Shown: positions 17,275 through 24,150, counted from the first letter of the stretch. The stretch is 31,669 nucleotides of DNA from Pseudomonadota bacterium (GCA_023426365.1 JAFAAW010000152.1:1-31669), one strand, 5' to 3'. Made by a program: numbers and translations. The notes: generated by a model not told the origin, from the letters alone.

Positions 17275-17998
17275 CGGCGTCGGTCTTCCAGCGGTACCCG
17301 AAGCCGGCGTAATTGCCGATCATGTCGAAATCGGGATCGACGTCGCGGAACTTCTGGCGGATGCGCTTGACGAAGGTGCGCACGTTGGCGCGGAAGCCCT
17401 CCGGTCCCGCCCCGGCCAGGAAGCCGGCGCCGTGCACCAGATCGTAGATGGCCCGGTAGGGTACGTCCTCGCCCGCCTTTTCCACCAGCAGGGCGACGAT
17501 CTTGAACTCGGTCAGCGTCAGTTCGACCGGGCGATCGCCCCACAGCGCGCGGCTGGTCTTGAGCCGCAATTGCAGCCGCCCCCGCACCACCGTGTCGGTT
17601 TCATTGCTGTTGGCGGCGCCGCGCGCCTTGGCCCCATCCAGGATCAGCCCGATGCGCTTTTGCAGGATGGAGAAGCTGCGGCTTTTTTCGACGAAATCCA
17701 CCGCGCCGGTGGCCAGCGCCGCTTCCTCGTAGATCTGGTCGGTCAGCGCCGTCAGGAAGATGGCGGGCACGTCCAGATTGGCAGCCCGGATGCGCTTGAG
17801 CACCTCGATGCCGTTCATCTCGGGCATGCGCCAGTCCAGGATCACCAGGCCGGGCTGTTCCGGCACCGCCAGCAAATGGTCCAGCGCCTGCGCGCCACGG
17901 GCGAAATCGCGCACCTGATAGCCGGCATCGGCCAGATTGCGCCCCAGGGACTCGCGGAACAGATCGTCGTCGTCCACCAGCACCACTGCGGTCGTCAT
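17267..17998 (-). CDS. OmpR/PhoB-family response regulator
   Basis: Response regulator of 243 residues. Receiver domain: acidic pair D9/D10 (with D11 and D12 following), phosphoacceptor D55 in LVILDWRMPEMNG, T83 and K105 (DFVEKSRS). The C-terminal part (about 140-240) is a winged-helix DNA-binding domain with LTLTEFKIVALLVEKAGE and the wing end NYAGFGYRWK. The stretch between recognition elements (DLVHGAGFLAGAGPEGFRAN) is longer and glycine-rich compared with OmpR. GGAGG lies eight bases before the ATG. The gene overlaps its kinase downstream and follows the surface-antigen-like gene after 60 bases. Targets are unknown. ChvI was considered, but the sequence after the phosphorylation site differs. 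Confidence 0.93.
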   Translation of the reverse strand: MTTAVVLVDDDDLFRESLGRNLADAGYQVRDFARGAQALDHLLAVPEQPGLVILDWRMPEMNGIEVLKRIRAANLDVPAIFLTALTDQIYEEAALATGAVDFVEKSRSFSILQKRIGLILDGAKARGAANSNETDTVVRGRLQLRLKTSRALWGDRPVELTLTEFKIVALLVEKAGEDVPYRAIYDLVHGAGFLAGAGPEGFRANVRTFVKRIRQKFRDVDPDFDMIGNYAGFGYRWKTDADV

Positions 17999-18058
17999 TC
18001 AAAGATCCTCCACGCTCGAGATGCGCCCATCCATATCGCGCCTGCCATTAAAGCCGGG

Positions 18059-18571
18059 TTATTTCGCCGCCACCCACTGGCCATCCGACCTGCGGCAATA
18101 TGTGCCGAAAGTCTGGGATGATCCGGCGGGAAGCACCATTTCCGCCCGCCAGTCCCGGCAGGCCGCGCCATCCCTTATATGTGTGCGCGCGGTGCTGATC
18201 CGAAAGAGCGCGCCGCTTTCGCCCATCCAGGCGATCGAGCGGTTGTCGGGAAGGCTCTCCAGGGCGCCCCACAGGCATTCGCGGTCCGAGGTGTCCATGG
18301 CGCGGCCCAGCGGCTCGCCCACCTGCACCGCCCGCCCCGCGGCCGCCTCGATCAAGGTGCGGTCGCAGGTGCCCCGGTTGAAGCCATAGGGCAGACCGCG
18401 CGCCACCGCCTGCATGTCGGTGGCGGTGGTGAATTGCACGGGGCGCTCGTCGCCGTCGGGGCGGTGATAGCGCTCGCGCAGATGCCACACCCCGCTCCAC
18501 GACGGCGGATCGGCGGCGGCGGGCGCCGCCAGCAGGACCAGGGGAACCAACAAGAGCAACTGACGCAGCAT
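18059..18571 (-). CDS. Secreted RT0821/Lpp0805 (17-kDa surface antigen)-like protein
   Basis: Protein of 170 residues with a Sec signal peptide (1-20). The C-terminal half follows the pattern of the rickettsial 17-kDa/RT0821 surface-antigen domain: LGRAMDTSDREC, ALESLPDNRSIAW, a TARTHIRDG segment, CRDWRAEM and finally FGTYCRRSDGQW. The usual sequence is a GR-LD-ADR segment, then the VSW, TPTRTY and CREY motifs, then YGTACRQPDGSW. In the family this domain normally follows a glycine zipper in one chain; here the zipper is a separate small lipoprotein gene 21 bases upstream. C69, C99, C138 and C159 may form disulfides. The residues after 70 (GRAVQVGEPLG) look like a worn zipper remnant. Function of the family is unknown; envelope location is inferred. 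Confidence 0.72.
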   Translation of the reverse strand: MLRQLLLLVPLVLLAAPAAADPPSWSGVWHLRERYHRPDGDERPVQFTTATDMQAVARGLPYGFNRGTCDRTLIEAAAGRAVQVGEPLGRAMDTSDRECLWGALESLPDNRSIAWMGESGALFRISTARTHIRDGAACRDWRAEMVLPAGSSQTFGTYCRRSDGQWVAAK

Positions 18572-18592
18572 GGCGGCCCCCGCAGGTGTGGG

Positions 18593-18823
18593 TTATTTGG
18601 ACTTGCCCGATGGCGAGGTGAGCGCGCCGACCGCCGCGCCGCCGGCACCGCCGATCAGGGCGCCGGTCACCAGCGAACCGCCGGTCAGGACACCGATGGC
18701 GGCACCGCCGGCCGCGCCGATGGCGCCGCCCGACAACGCGCGTTGCTGCTGTTGGCTCATGTGGTCGCAGCCGGCAGCCGCCAGAGAGAACAGGACCACG
18801 GCGATGACAGTGGACTTACGCAT
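18593..18823 (-). CDS. Small glycine-zipper lipoprotein
   Basis: Lipoprotein of 76 residues: signal peptide with lipobox AAGC (lipidated C19), a glutamine-rich spacer (SQQQQRA), then a glycine zipper of two hydrophobic hairpin segments (GGAIGAAGGAAIGVLTGG and a second Gly/Ala-rich stretch) and a short polar tail. Glycine-zipper lipoproteins of the 17-kDa/SlyB type sit in the outer membrane. It is co-oriented with the surface-antigen-like gene and probably its partner. The ribosome-binding site is weak. A regulatory region rich in TGTCA half-sites lies upstream. Confidence 0.85.
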   Translation of the reverse strand: MRKSTVIAVVLFSLAAAGCDHMSQQQQRALSGGAIGAAGGAAIGVLTGGSLVTGALIGGAGGAAVGALTSPSGKSK

Positions 18824-18858
18824 GATGACTTAAGACCCCATTTAGCTGAAACCGCCAC

Positions 18859-18966
18859 CTCATTTGATGACACTTGTTTTTGTTGCGCAATTACCTCATT
18901 GTCGTGTACCGACATTTGCCACCAGATGACATTCTTTTGCCACGATTTGACATGACAATGTCACAG
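18859..18966. promoter_or_regulatory. Divergent control region with repeated TGACA/TGTCA half-sites
   Basis: An AT-richer 100-bp stretch between the divergent lipoprotein genes. It contains the direct repeats CGACATTTGCCAC (18910-18922) and TGACATTCTTTTGCCAC (18927-18943), the inverted repeat TGACAT-GACA-ATGTCA (18948-18963), TGTCG-TGTAC-CGACA (18900-18914) and a further TGACA near 18867. TTGCGCAA lies at 18883-18890. The layout suggests a regulator-binding array; no regulator is identified. Confidence 0.45.
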
Positions 18967-19046
18967 GCTGGTCGAACGGAGGGTTGTTCCCACCCCCGCT
19001 GCCCGGCATGCTTCCGCCAAACGGACCCCAGAGGCACCATTTCGCC

Positions 19047-19562
19047 ATGCGTCTTCGCCGCCGCTTTGCCCCCGCCTTCCCCGTGTGCGTTTCGCTGGCG
19101 CTGTCCGCCTGCGCCGGCTTCAGCCTGGACGAGACGCAGTCGCCGCCCCCCCGCCCGGCCGCGGCGGCAGCCAAGCCCGTCGTGTCGTCGGCACCTCCGC
19201 CGACACGGCCGGCGGCCAAGCCCGCCACCCCCGACCTGAACGCGCTGCGCCCCAACCCGCGGCCCGACACCGCCGCCACGGCGGGCGCCGCGCCGCGCCT
19301 GGTCGGCCTGTCCGAGGACGAAACGGTGGGCTTGCTGGGGCGGCCGGCCGAGGAATCGGCGCAGCCGCCGGGCAAGGTGTGGATCTACCGGGCCAGCGGC
19401 TGCCAGTTGTCGGTGCATCTGTTCCCGGATATGGAGAGAGGCGGCTATTATACGCTGGACTACACCGCCGACGGCGCCCGCGACCAATGCCTGGGCAAGG
19501 TGGCGGGCGAGGCGCGCCGTCGCGGCGGCGCGCTGTCGGAACAGGCCAGCAAGGCGGGCTGA
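19047..19562 (+). CDS. Lipoprotein with proline/alanine linker and small C-terminal domain
   Basis: Protein of 171 residues. The N-terminus is a lipoprotein signal with lipobox LSAC (C22). A Pro/Ala-rich linker (about 32-85) spans some distance from the membrane, followed by a compact domain of about 85 residues starting RLVGLSEDETVGLLGRP and containing VWIYRASGCQL, YYTLDY and DQCLGK. The opening of this domain resembles BamE/SmpA-type folds (a GL-ED-LLG-P segment followed by W-Y), seen in many alphaproteobacterial lipoproteins; this is a weak structural guess. Two cysteines in the domain may pair. I start at the ATG at 19047, with GAGG upstream at slightly long spacing. It is 22 bases before the next lipoprotein gene and probably co-transcribed. 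Confidence 0.8.
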   Translation: MRLRRRFAPAFPVCVSLALSACAGFSLDETQSPPPRPAAAAAKPVVSSAPPPTRPAAKPATPDLNALRPNPRPDTAATAGAAPRLVGLSEDETVGLLGRPAEESAQPPGKVWIYRASGCQLSVHLFPDMERGGYYTLDYTADGARDQCLGKVAGEARRRGGALSEQASKAG

Positions 19563-19584
19563 ACCGCCCGAGGGGGGACCACGC

Positions 19585-20112
19585 ATGCTCAAAAGACTCT
19601 TCGCCCTGGGGGCGGCGGCGCTGGCGTCGCTGACCGCCGGATGTGGCGATGGCCCGGCCACCGTGTCGGGCACCTGGCGCAGCCCGGCGGCGTGGAGTTC
19701 GCTGATCTACGCCACCAGCAACGGCCCCCTTCTGGTGGAGGTCCACGGCTCGCCCTTCGGCGAGGCCCCGGCCCCGTTCCGCGCGGCCATGGCCAAGGCC
19801 ATGACCAACCGGGTGTTCGGCCGTCCGACCGCCTTCACCGCCGACCGCGAGCAGGCGCCGCAGCCGCGCTATCGCGTGGTGCTGGCCTTCAACCCCGCCC
19901 CTGATGCCGACCCGCGCGCCATGTGCCAGGGCCAGGTGCCCGTGGCCGCCACCCCGGGCGAGCGCATCACCGTGCAGGGGATCTTCTGCGACGGCACCAC
20001 CATGCTGGCCTCGGTGGCCGGCTGGGTGGCCAAGGTCAAGGATCGCGACGACCCGCGCTTCCTCAAGCTGATGGAACAGTTGACGCGGGAATTGTTCGGC
20101 ACCCCGCCCTGA
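19585..20112 (+). CDS. Lipoprotein of unknown function
   Basis: Protein of 175 residues with lipobox LTAGC (C20), preceded by a typical lipoprotein signal (MLKRLFALGAAALASL). The mature part has a WRSPAAWSSLIYATSNGPLL segment, LVEVHGSPFGEAP, and a second half with two cysteines (MCQGQ and IFCDG) that may be disulfide bonded, ending in a charged helix (DDPRFLKLMEQLTRELF). I know similar hypothetical lipoproteins from alphaproteobacteria but no function. The ribosome-binding site GAGGGGGG is strong, and the spacing suggests an operon with the preceding lipoprotein. It lies convergent to the ribosomal block end. Confidence 0.82.
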   Translation: MLKRLFALGAAALASLTAGCGDGPATVSGTWRSPAAWSSLIYATSNGPLLVEVHGSPFGEAPAPFRAAMAKAMTNRVFGRPTAFTADREQAPQPRYRVVLAFNPAPDADPRAMCQGQVPVAATPGERITVQGIFCDGTTMLASVAGWVAKVKDRDDPRFLKLMEQLTRELFGTPP

Positions 20113-20189
20113 GGCCGGAGGCGCCGGGGGCGTGACCTTCACGCACAACCTGTGCTATCGTGCCCCTGATCCGTCGAAAGGAGACGATC

Positions 20190-20396
20190 ATGGAGATCGC
20201 CGCTGCGGCCCAAATGGCCATGGCCATGAAACGGGCAGAGTTGTCTCAGGACCTGTCCATGCAGATGATGAAGCAATCGCTGCAGCAGGATGTTGCGGCA
20301 TTGCAGATCGTTGCCGCCACCACGCAGCCGGCCGCCGCGGCAGCCTCCCCGCCGCCCGTCAGCGGCCCCGGCCAGGTGCTCGACATCCTCGTCTGA
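20190..20396 (+). CDS. YjfB-like putative motility protein
   Basis: Small protein of 68 residues. It resembles the YjfB family: a short helical N-terminus with MEIAAAAQMAMAMKRAEL, then QMMKQSLQQDVAAL and a C-terminal GPGQVLDILV, similar to the G-LD-V ending of family members. YjfB proteins are annotated as putative motility proteins because their genes occur with flagellar systems; the molecular role is unknown. The ATG at 20190 has AAGGAG seven bases upstream; ten further codons in frame upstream lack a site. No flagellar gene is nearby in this window. A hairpin terminator follows 19 bases after the stop. Confidence 0.7.
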   Translation: MEIAAAAQMAMAMKRAELSQDLSMQMMKQSLQQDVAALQIVAATTQPAAAAASPPPVSGPGQVLDILV

Positions 20397-20415
20397 TCAT
20401 CTTTCGACGCGACCA

Positions 20416-20443
20416 CGACAGGCGCCCCTGAGGGCGCCTGTCG
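20416..20443 (+). terminator. Hairpin terminator after the YjfB-like gene
   Basis: Perfect 12-bp stem 20416-20427 / 20432-20443 with the 4-nt loop CTGA. Only a short T-run (CGTTT) follows, so it may be inefficient or need a factor. Confidence 0.7.
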
Positions 20444-20711
20444 CGTTTGCGGCGCCGTCTCGCGCCTCCCGGCGCCGTCTCGCCCAACAGCCACTCGGCC
20501 ACACCGGTTTACTGACGGGCCGCCGCCCTCTCTCGGGTCTCCACCAAAGAAGGCCCTCCCCCCTCGGGCTCGCGGGAGGCCCCGCCCCTTCCTGCGCCCC
20601 GACCATTACGCATTGTGCGACCCGGAGCCGGCGCCCCCACGTCGGGGCCGCCCGCGTCGCCCGCCCCCGTTTCCGGCCGGATCCCCGGCCCCACGCCGAT
20701 GACGCAAACGA
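20444..20711. other. Gene-free stretch with a 13-bp direct repeat and one inverted repeat
   Basis: No credible gene between the YjfB-like gene and the ribosomal terminator. The sequence holds two copies of GGCGCCGTCTCGC (20451-20463 and 20471-20483) and an inverted repeat with arms 20552-20560 and 20574-20581 (one bulge). Open frames crossing it are arginine/proline-rich shadows. Confidence 0.6.
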
Positions 20712-20741
20712 AAAGGGCGCCCCCTTGCGGAGACGCCCTTT
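20712..20741 (-). terminator. Terminator of the ribosomal operon after rplQ
   Basis: Arms AAAGGGCG (20712-20719) and CGCCCTTT (20734-20741) with a 14-nt loop, 27 bases after the rplQ stop. The minus strand continues into TTTTCGTTTG. It marks the end of the ribosomal block. Confidence 0.75.
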
Positions 20742-20767
20742 CGCGAACCTTGCGGCTGGAGAGGAGA

Positions 20768-21187
20768 TTACTCCTCGCCTTCCTCGGTCTTCTCGGCGGT
20801 CGGGCCGGAATCCTGGCCCTTGGCGGCCAGATCGCGGTCAACCAGCTCGATGAAGGCCATCGGGGCGCAGTCGCCATAGCGGAAACCGGCCTTCAGCACG
20901 CGGGTGTAGCCGCCCTGGCGGTCCTTGTAGCGCTCGGCGATCACCGAGAACAGCTTGGCCACCACGGCCTCGTCGCGCAGGATGGCGAAAGCGCGGCGAC
21001 GGTCGTGCAGAGTGCCGGACTTGCCGAGGGAGATGATCTTCTCGGCGATCGGACGCAGGTCCTTGGCCTTCGGCAGGGTGGTCTTGATCTGCTCGTGCTT
21101 GATCAGCGCGTTGACCATGTTGGCGAACATCGCCTTGCGGTGCGAGCTGGTGCGGTTCAGCTTGCGGCCGGACATACCGTGACGCAT
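20768..21187 (-). CDS. rplQ: Large-subunit ribosomal protein L17
   Basis: L17 of the 50S subunit, 139 residues. The N-terminus MRHGMSGRKLNRTSSHRKAMF is the family signature; the core through RYGDCAPMAFIELVD is complete. A charged tail (about 118-139, ending EKTEEGEE) follows. AAGGAGTG sits eight bases before the ATG. Unlike most operons, the gap from rpoA is 166 bases and holds a terminator-like hairpin, so L17 may be made at a different level from the alpha subunit. Confidence 0.97.
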   Translation of the reverse strand: MRHGMSGRKLNRTSSHRKAMFANMVNALIKHEQIKTTLPKAKDLRPIAEKIISLGKSGTLHDRRRAFAILRDEAVVAKLFSVIAERYKDRQGGYTRVLKAGFRYGDCAPMAFIELVDRDLAAKGQDSGPTAEKTEEGEE

Positions 21188-21291
21188 GGGATCACTCCTT
21201 TGGCTTGGTCTCGACGGGCGAAACCGATGGTGGTCCCTGCACGCCCCCGCATCTGGCGGAGCACGTCAGGGGCGGGCCGTCTTGGCCCTGG

Positions 21292-21339
21292 AAAAACAGC
21301 CGGCGCGACGCGGGGGATCGCCCCTCGGCGTCGCGCCGG
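21292..21339 (-). terminator. Terminator-like hairpin between rpoA and rplQ
   Basis: Perfect 12-bp arms 21300-21311 and 21328-21339, with a nested GGGG/CCCC stem (21312-21315, 21321-21324). On the transcript strand the hairpin is followed within three bases by UUUUU (21292-21296). It begins 14 bases past the rpoA stop. It has the form of an intrinsic terminator or attenuator inside the operon. Confidence 0.7.
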
Positions 21340-21353
21340 AAACCCGAAGGCCC

Positions 21354-22370
21354 TTAGTAGGGCTCTTCCAGCTTCTTGGCCAGCTCCTCGATGTTCTCCG
21401 GCGGCCAGTTCGGAATTTCCATGCCCAGGTGCAGACCCATCTGGGACAGAACTTCCTTGATCTCGTTCAGAGACTTGCGGCCGAAGTTCGGGGTGCGCAG
21501 CATCTCGGCCTCGGTCTTCTGGACCAGGTCGCCGATATAGATGATGTTGTCGTTCTTGAGGCAGTTGGCCGAACGGACCGACAGCTCAAGCTCGTCAACC
21601 TTGCGCAGCAGGTTCTTGTTGAAGGGCAGCTCGTCCTTCTTCTCTTCCTCGACGACCGCTGTGGGTTCCTCGAAGTTGATGAAGAGCTGCAACTGGTCCT
21701 GCAGGATGCGGGCGGCCAGGGCCACCGCGTCGTCCGGCGTGACCGCGCCGTTGGTCTCGACCACCATCGACAGCTTGTCGTAGTCGGTCACCTGACCGAC
21801 GCGGGTGTTCTCGACCTTGTAGGCGACCTTCTTGACCGGCGAGAAGATGGCATCGATCGGGATCAGACCGATCGGCGAATCCTCGGGACGGTTCTGCGAA
21901 GCCGGGACATAGCCCTTGCCGGTCTCGACCGTGAACTCCACATTGAGCTTGGCGCCCTCGTCCAGGGTGCACAGCACCAGGTCGGGGTCCATGATCTCGA
22001 TGTCGTGTCCGGCCTCAATCATGCCCGCCTTGACCTCGCCGGGGCCGGTGGCACGCAGATGCATGCGCTTCGGCCCTTCGCCATGCATGCGCAGGCCAAG
22101 GTTCTTGACGTTGAGGATGATGTCGGTGACGTCCTCACGCACGCCGGGGATCGACGAGAACTCGTGGAGCACGCCCTCGATCTGAATGGCGGTGACGGCG
22201 GCGCCCTGAAGCGACGAGAGCAGAACGCGGCGCAAGCTATTGCCCAGCGTCATGCCAAAGCCGCGCTCCAGCGGCTCGGCGACCACGGTAGCGGAACGGG
22301 ACGGGTCAGCCCCGGCCTCGACCTGAAGCTTCGAGGGCTTGATCAGTTCCTGCCAGTTCTTCTGAATCAC
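21354..22370 (-). CDS. rpoA: DNA-directed RNA polymerase alpha subunit
   Basis: Alpha subunit, 338 residues; the dimer scaffolds beta and beta-prime assembly, and the C-terminal domain contacts promoter UP elements and activators. The N-terminal domain shows LERGFGMTLGNSLRRVLLSSL, and the C-terminal domain shows the helix-hairpin-helix region ELSVRSANCLKNDNI and NFGRKSLNEIKEVL. A linker with an EEEKKDE stretch joins them. The start is GTG at 22370 (MIQKNWQELI), supported by TGAGG nine bases upstream. The rpsK-rpoA gap is 104 bases and contains a hairpin. No rpsD lies in this operon, as is usual in alphaproteobacteria. Confidence 0.98.
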   Translation of the reverse strand: MIQKNWQELIKPSKLQVEAGADPSRSATVVAEPLERGFGMTLGNSLRRVLLSSLQGAAVTAIQIEGVLHEFSSIPGVREDVTDIILNVKNLGLRMHGEGPKRMHLRATGPGEVKAGMIEAGHDIEIMDPDLVLCTLDEGAKLNVEFTVETGKGYVPASQNRPEDSPIGLIPIDAIFSPVKKVAYKVENTRVGQVTDYDKLSMVVETNGAVTPDDAVALAARILQDQLQLFINFEEPTAVVEEEKKDELPFNKNLLRKVDELELSVRSANCLKNDNIIYIGDLVQKTEAEMLRTPNFGRKSLNEIKEVLSQMGLHLGMEIPNWPPENIEELAKKLEEPY

Positions 22371-22420
22371 GAGCGTGACCTCATGCTAGGAACAATCCAT
22401 GATCCTTGAACGGCACGACC

Positions 22421-22446
22421 GCCGACCTCCCGGGACGGGAGGCGGC
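22421..22446 (-). repeat. Hairpin in the rpsK-rpoA gap
   Basis: Seven-bp stem CCTCCCG/CGGGAGG (22426-22432, 22436-22442) with a 3-nt loop, extended by GCCG/CGGC (22421-22424, 22443-22446) past a single-base bulge. No U-tract follows, so it is not a standard terminator; RNA processing or translational control are possible. Confidence 0.6.
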
Positions 22447-22474
22447 GGCAACGCCCCGTATAGGACCTCTCCGA

Positions 22475-22870
<396 letters not shown>

Positions 22871-22882
22871 CTGAGGTGATCC

Positions 22883-23260
22883 TTACTTCGTCGCTTTCTT
22901 CTTACCGGCGATCGGCTTGGCCGGGCCCTTGCGAGTGCGCGCATTGGTATGCGTACGCTGACCGCGGACCGGCAGGCCACGGCGATGACGCAGGCCGCGA
23001 TAGCAACCCAGGTCCATCAGCCGCTTGATGTTCATGGCAACCTCGCGCCGCAGATCGCCCTCGACGGTGTAGTCGCGGTCGATCAGCTCACGGATCTTCA
23101 GCACCTCGTCGTCGGTCAGCTGATTGACCCGACGCTCGGCGGGGATGGCCAGGACGGTGCAGATCTCAGCCGCCTTGGCACGACCGATGCCATGGATATA
23201 GGTCAGCGCGATCATGACGCGCTTATTGGTCGGAATATTGACGCCAGCGATACGGGCCAA
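22883..23260 (-). CDS. rpsM: Small-subunit ribosomal protein S13, TTG start
   Basis: S13 of the 30S head, which contacts tRNA and the 50S bridge; 125 residues with RIAGVNIPTNKRV at the start, the helix-two-turn-helix TYIHGIGRAKA, and the basic tail GLPVRGQRTHTNARTRKGP. The start codon is TTG at 23260, fixed by homologue alignment (MARIAGV) and by AAGGAG nine bases upstream. It is the first gene after adk, preceded by a 200-base gap with its own promoter and leader structures. No rpmJ precedes it, unlike in gammaproteobacteria. Confidence 0.98.
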   Translation of the reverse strand: MARIAGVNIPTNKRVMIALTYIHGIGRAKAAEICTVLAIPAERRVNQLTDDEVLKIRELIDRDYTVEGDLRREVAMNIKRLMDLGCYRGLRHRRGLPVRGQRTHTNARTRKGPAKPIAGKKKATK

Positions 23261-23280
23261 AGCTGGTTACTCCTTCAAAC

Positions 23281-23310
23281 GATCAAAGGGCGGACGGATT
23301 TGATCCGCCC
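23281..23310 (-). promoter_or_regulatory. rpsM leader with mutually exclusive stems (candidate attenuator)
   Basis: Three pairings compete within 30 bases: GATCAAA/TTTGATC (23281-23287, 23299-23305), GGGCGGA/TCCGCCC (23288-23294, 23304-23310) and CGGAT/ATCCG (23296-23300 region). The GC stem is followed on the transcript by UUUGAUCGUUU, close to an intrinsic terminator. It lies 21 to 50 bases upstream of the rpsM start, just before the ribosome-binding site. Confidence 0.45.
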
Positions 23311-23406
23311 CCGCTTCTTCACCCGGCATGGGCCCATCCCAGAGGCCGGAATTCAAAAAACACCATCTCAGGCCTCGCCCAAGATGGGGGAAACCGAAGG
23401 TGCGCG

Positions 23407-23452
23407 ATTATAGGGTGAATCGACGAAGAGTCAACGCAAAGACTCTTCGTCG
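23407..23452 (-). promoter_or_regulatory. Near-consensus promoter for rpsM with -35 inside a 12-bp inverted repeat
   Basis: Minus-strand TTGACT (23429-23434) and TATAAT (23407-23412), 16 bases apart, form the best sigma70-type promoter in the window. The -35 lies in the inner end of a perfect inverted repeat with 12-bp arms 23421-23432 and 23441-23452 and an 8-nt loop. As RNA from adk, the repeat would be a hairpin without U-tract; as DNA, it could be an operator. Transcription would start near 23400, giving a 140-nt rpsM leader. Confidence 0.7.
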
Positions 23453-23460
23453 CTCCCTCC

Positions 23461-24120
23461 TCAGCCCTTCAGGGCCGCGCCGAGGATACCCTCGAGCGAT
23501 TCCGTCACCACCGCGATGTCCTGGGTGCCATCGACCAGATGATAATTGCCCTTGCCCTGGTAATAGGGGATCAGGGGCGCCGTCTGGGCGTGATAGGCAG
23601 CCAGGCGCTTCTCCACGGTTTCGGCATTGTCGTCGGCGCGGCGGCTGAATTCGGTGCCGCCGCAGGCGTCGCAGGTGCCATCCACCTTGGGGCGCTGGAA
23701 CTTGTCATGATAGCCCGCGCCGCACTTGGCGCAGGTGAAGCGGCCGGTGATGCGCTCGATGATGGGGGCGTCGGGCACGCGGATTTCGATGGCGAAATCC
23801 AGCTTCTTGCCCTTCTTCGCCATCATGGCGTCCAGCGCCTCGGCTTGAGCCACGGTGCGGGGGAAGCCGTCGAAGATGACGCCGTTCTTGGTGTCGGGCG
23901 CGTCCAGGCGGTCGTCGATGATGGCGATCACAATGTCGTCGGACACCAGCTGGCCGGCATCCATCACCGCCTTGGCCTTCCTACCCACTTCGGAGCCGGA
24001 GGCGACGGCCGCGCGCAGCATGTCACCGGTGGACAGCTGGACCAGGCCGTACCTGTCCATCAGACGCTTGGCCTGGGTACCCTTGCCGCCGCCGGGCGGC
24101 CCCAACAAGACCAGATTCAT
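23461..24120 (-). CDS. adk: Adenylate kinase, zinc-type LID
   Basis: Converts ATP + AMP to 2 ADP, 219 residues, cytosolic. P-loop GPPGGGKGT (7-15), AMP-binding segment with LSTGDMLRAAVASGSE, and FDGFPRT. The LID is the long bacterial form with four cysteines C130, C133, C150 and C153, which bind structural zinc in the family. GGGGAG lies upstream of the ATG. It follows secY after 30 bases and is in the same operon, the usual alphaproteobacterial position. Confidence 0.97.
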   Translation of the reverse strand: MNLVLLGPPGGGKGTQAKRLMDRYGLVQLSTGDMLRAAVASGSEVGRKAKAVMDAGQLVSDDIVIAIIDDRLDAPDTKNGVIFDGFPRTVAQAEALDAMMAKKGKKLDFAIEIRVPDAPIIERITGRFTCAKCGAGYHDKFQRPKVDGTCDACGGTEFSRRADDNAETVEKRLAAYHAQTAPLIPYYQGKGNYHLVDGTQDIAVVTESLEGILGAALKG

Positions 24121-24150
24121 CTCTGCTTCTCCCCTGTTGGCCGGCGCGGA

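Noticed and set aside
18883..18890. TTGCGCAA shared between the pccB upstream region and the lipoprotein control region
   Set aside because: An 8-bp palindrome occurring twice in 31 kb is near chance, and the two regions have no shared function.
20397..20711. Possible small genes in the gap after the YjfB-like gene
   Set aside because: All frames are Arg/Pro-rich, lack ribosome-binding sites and span hairpins.
23261..23280. Missing rpmJ (L36) gene between adk and rpsM
   Set aside because: No L36-like frame is present, but absence from this position is normal in alphaproteobacteria, where rpmJ lies elsewhere.
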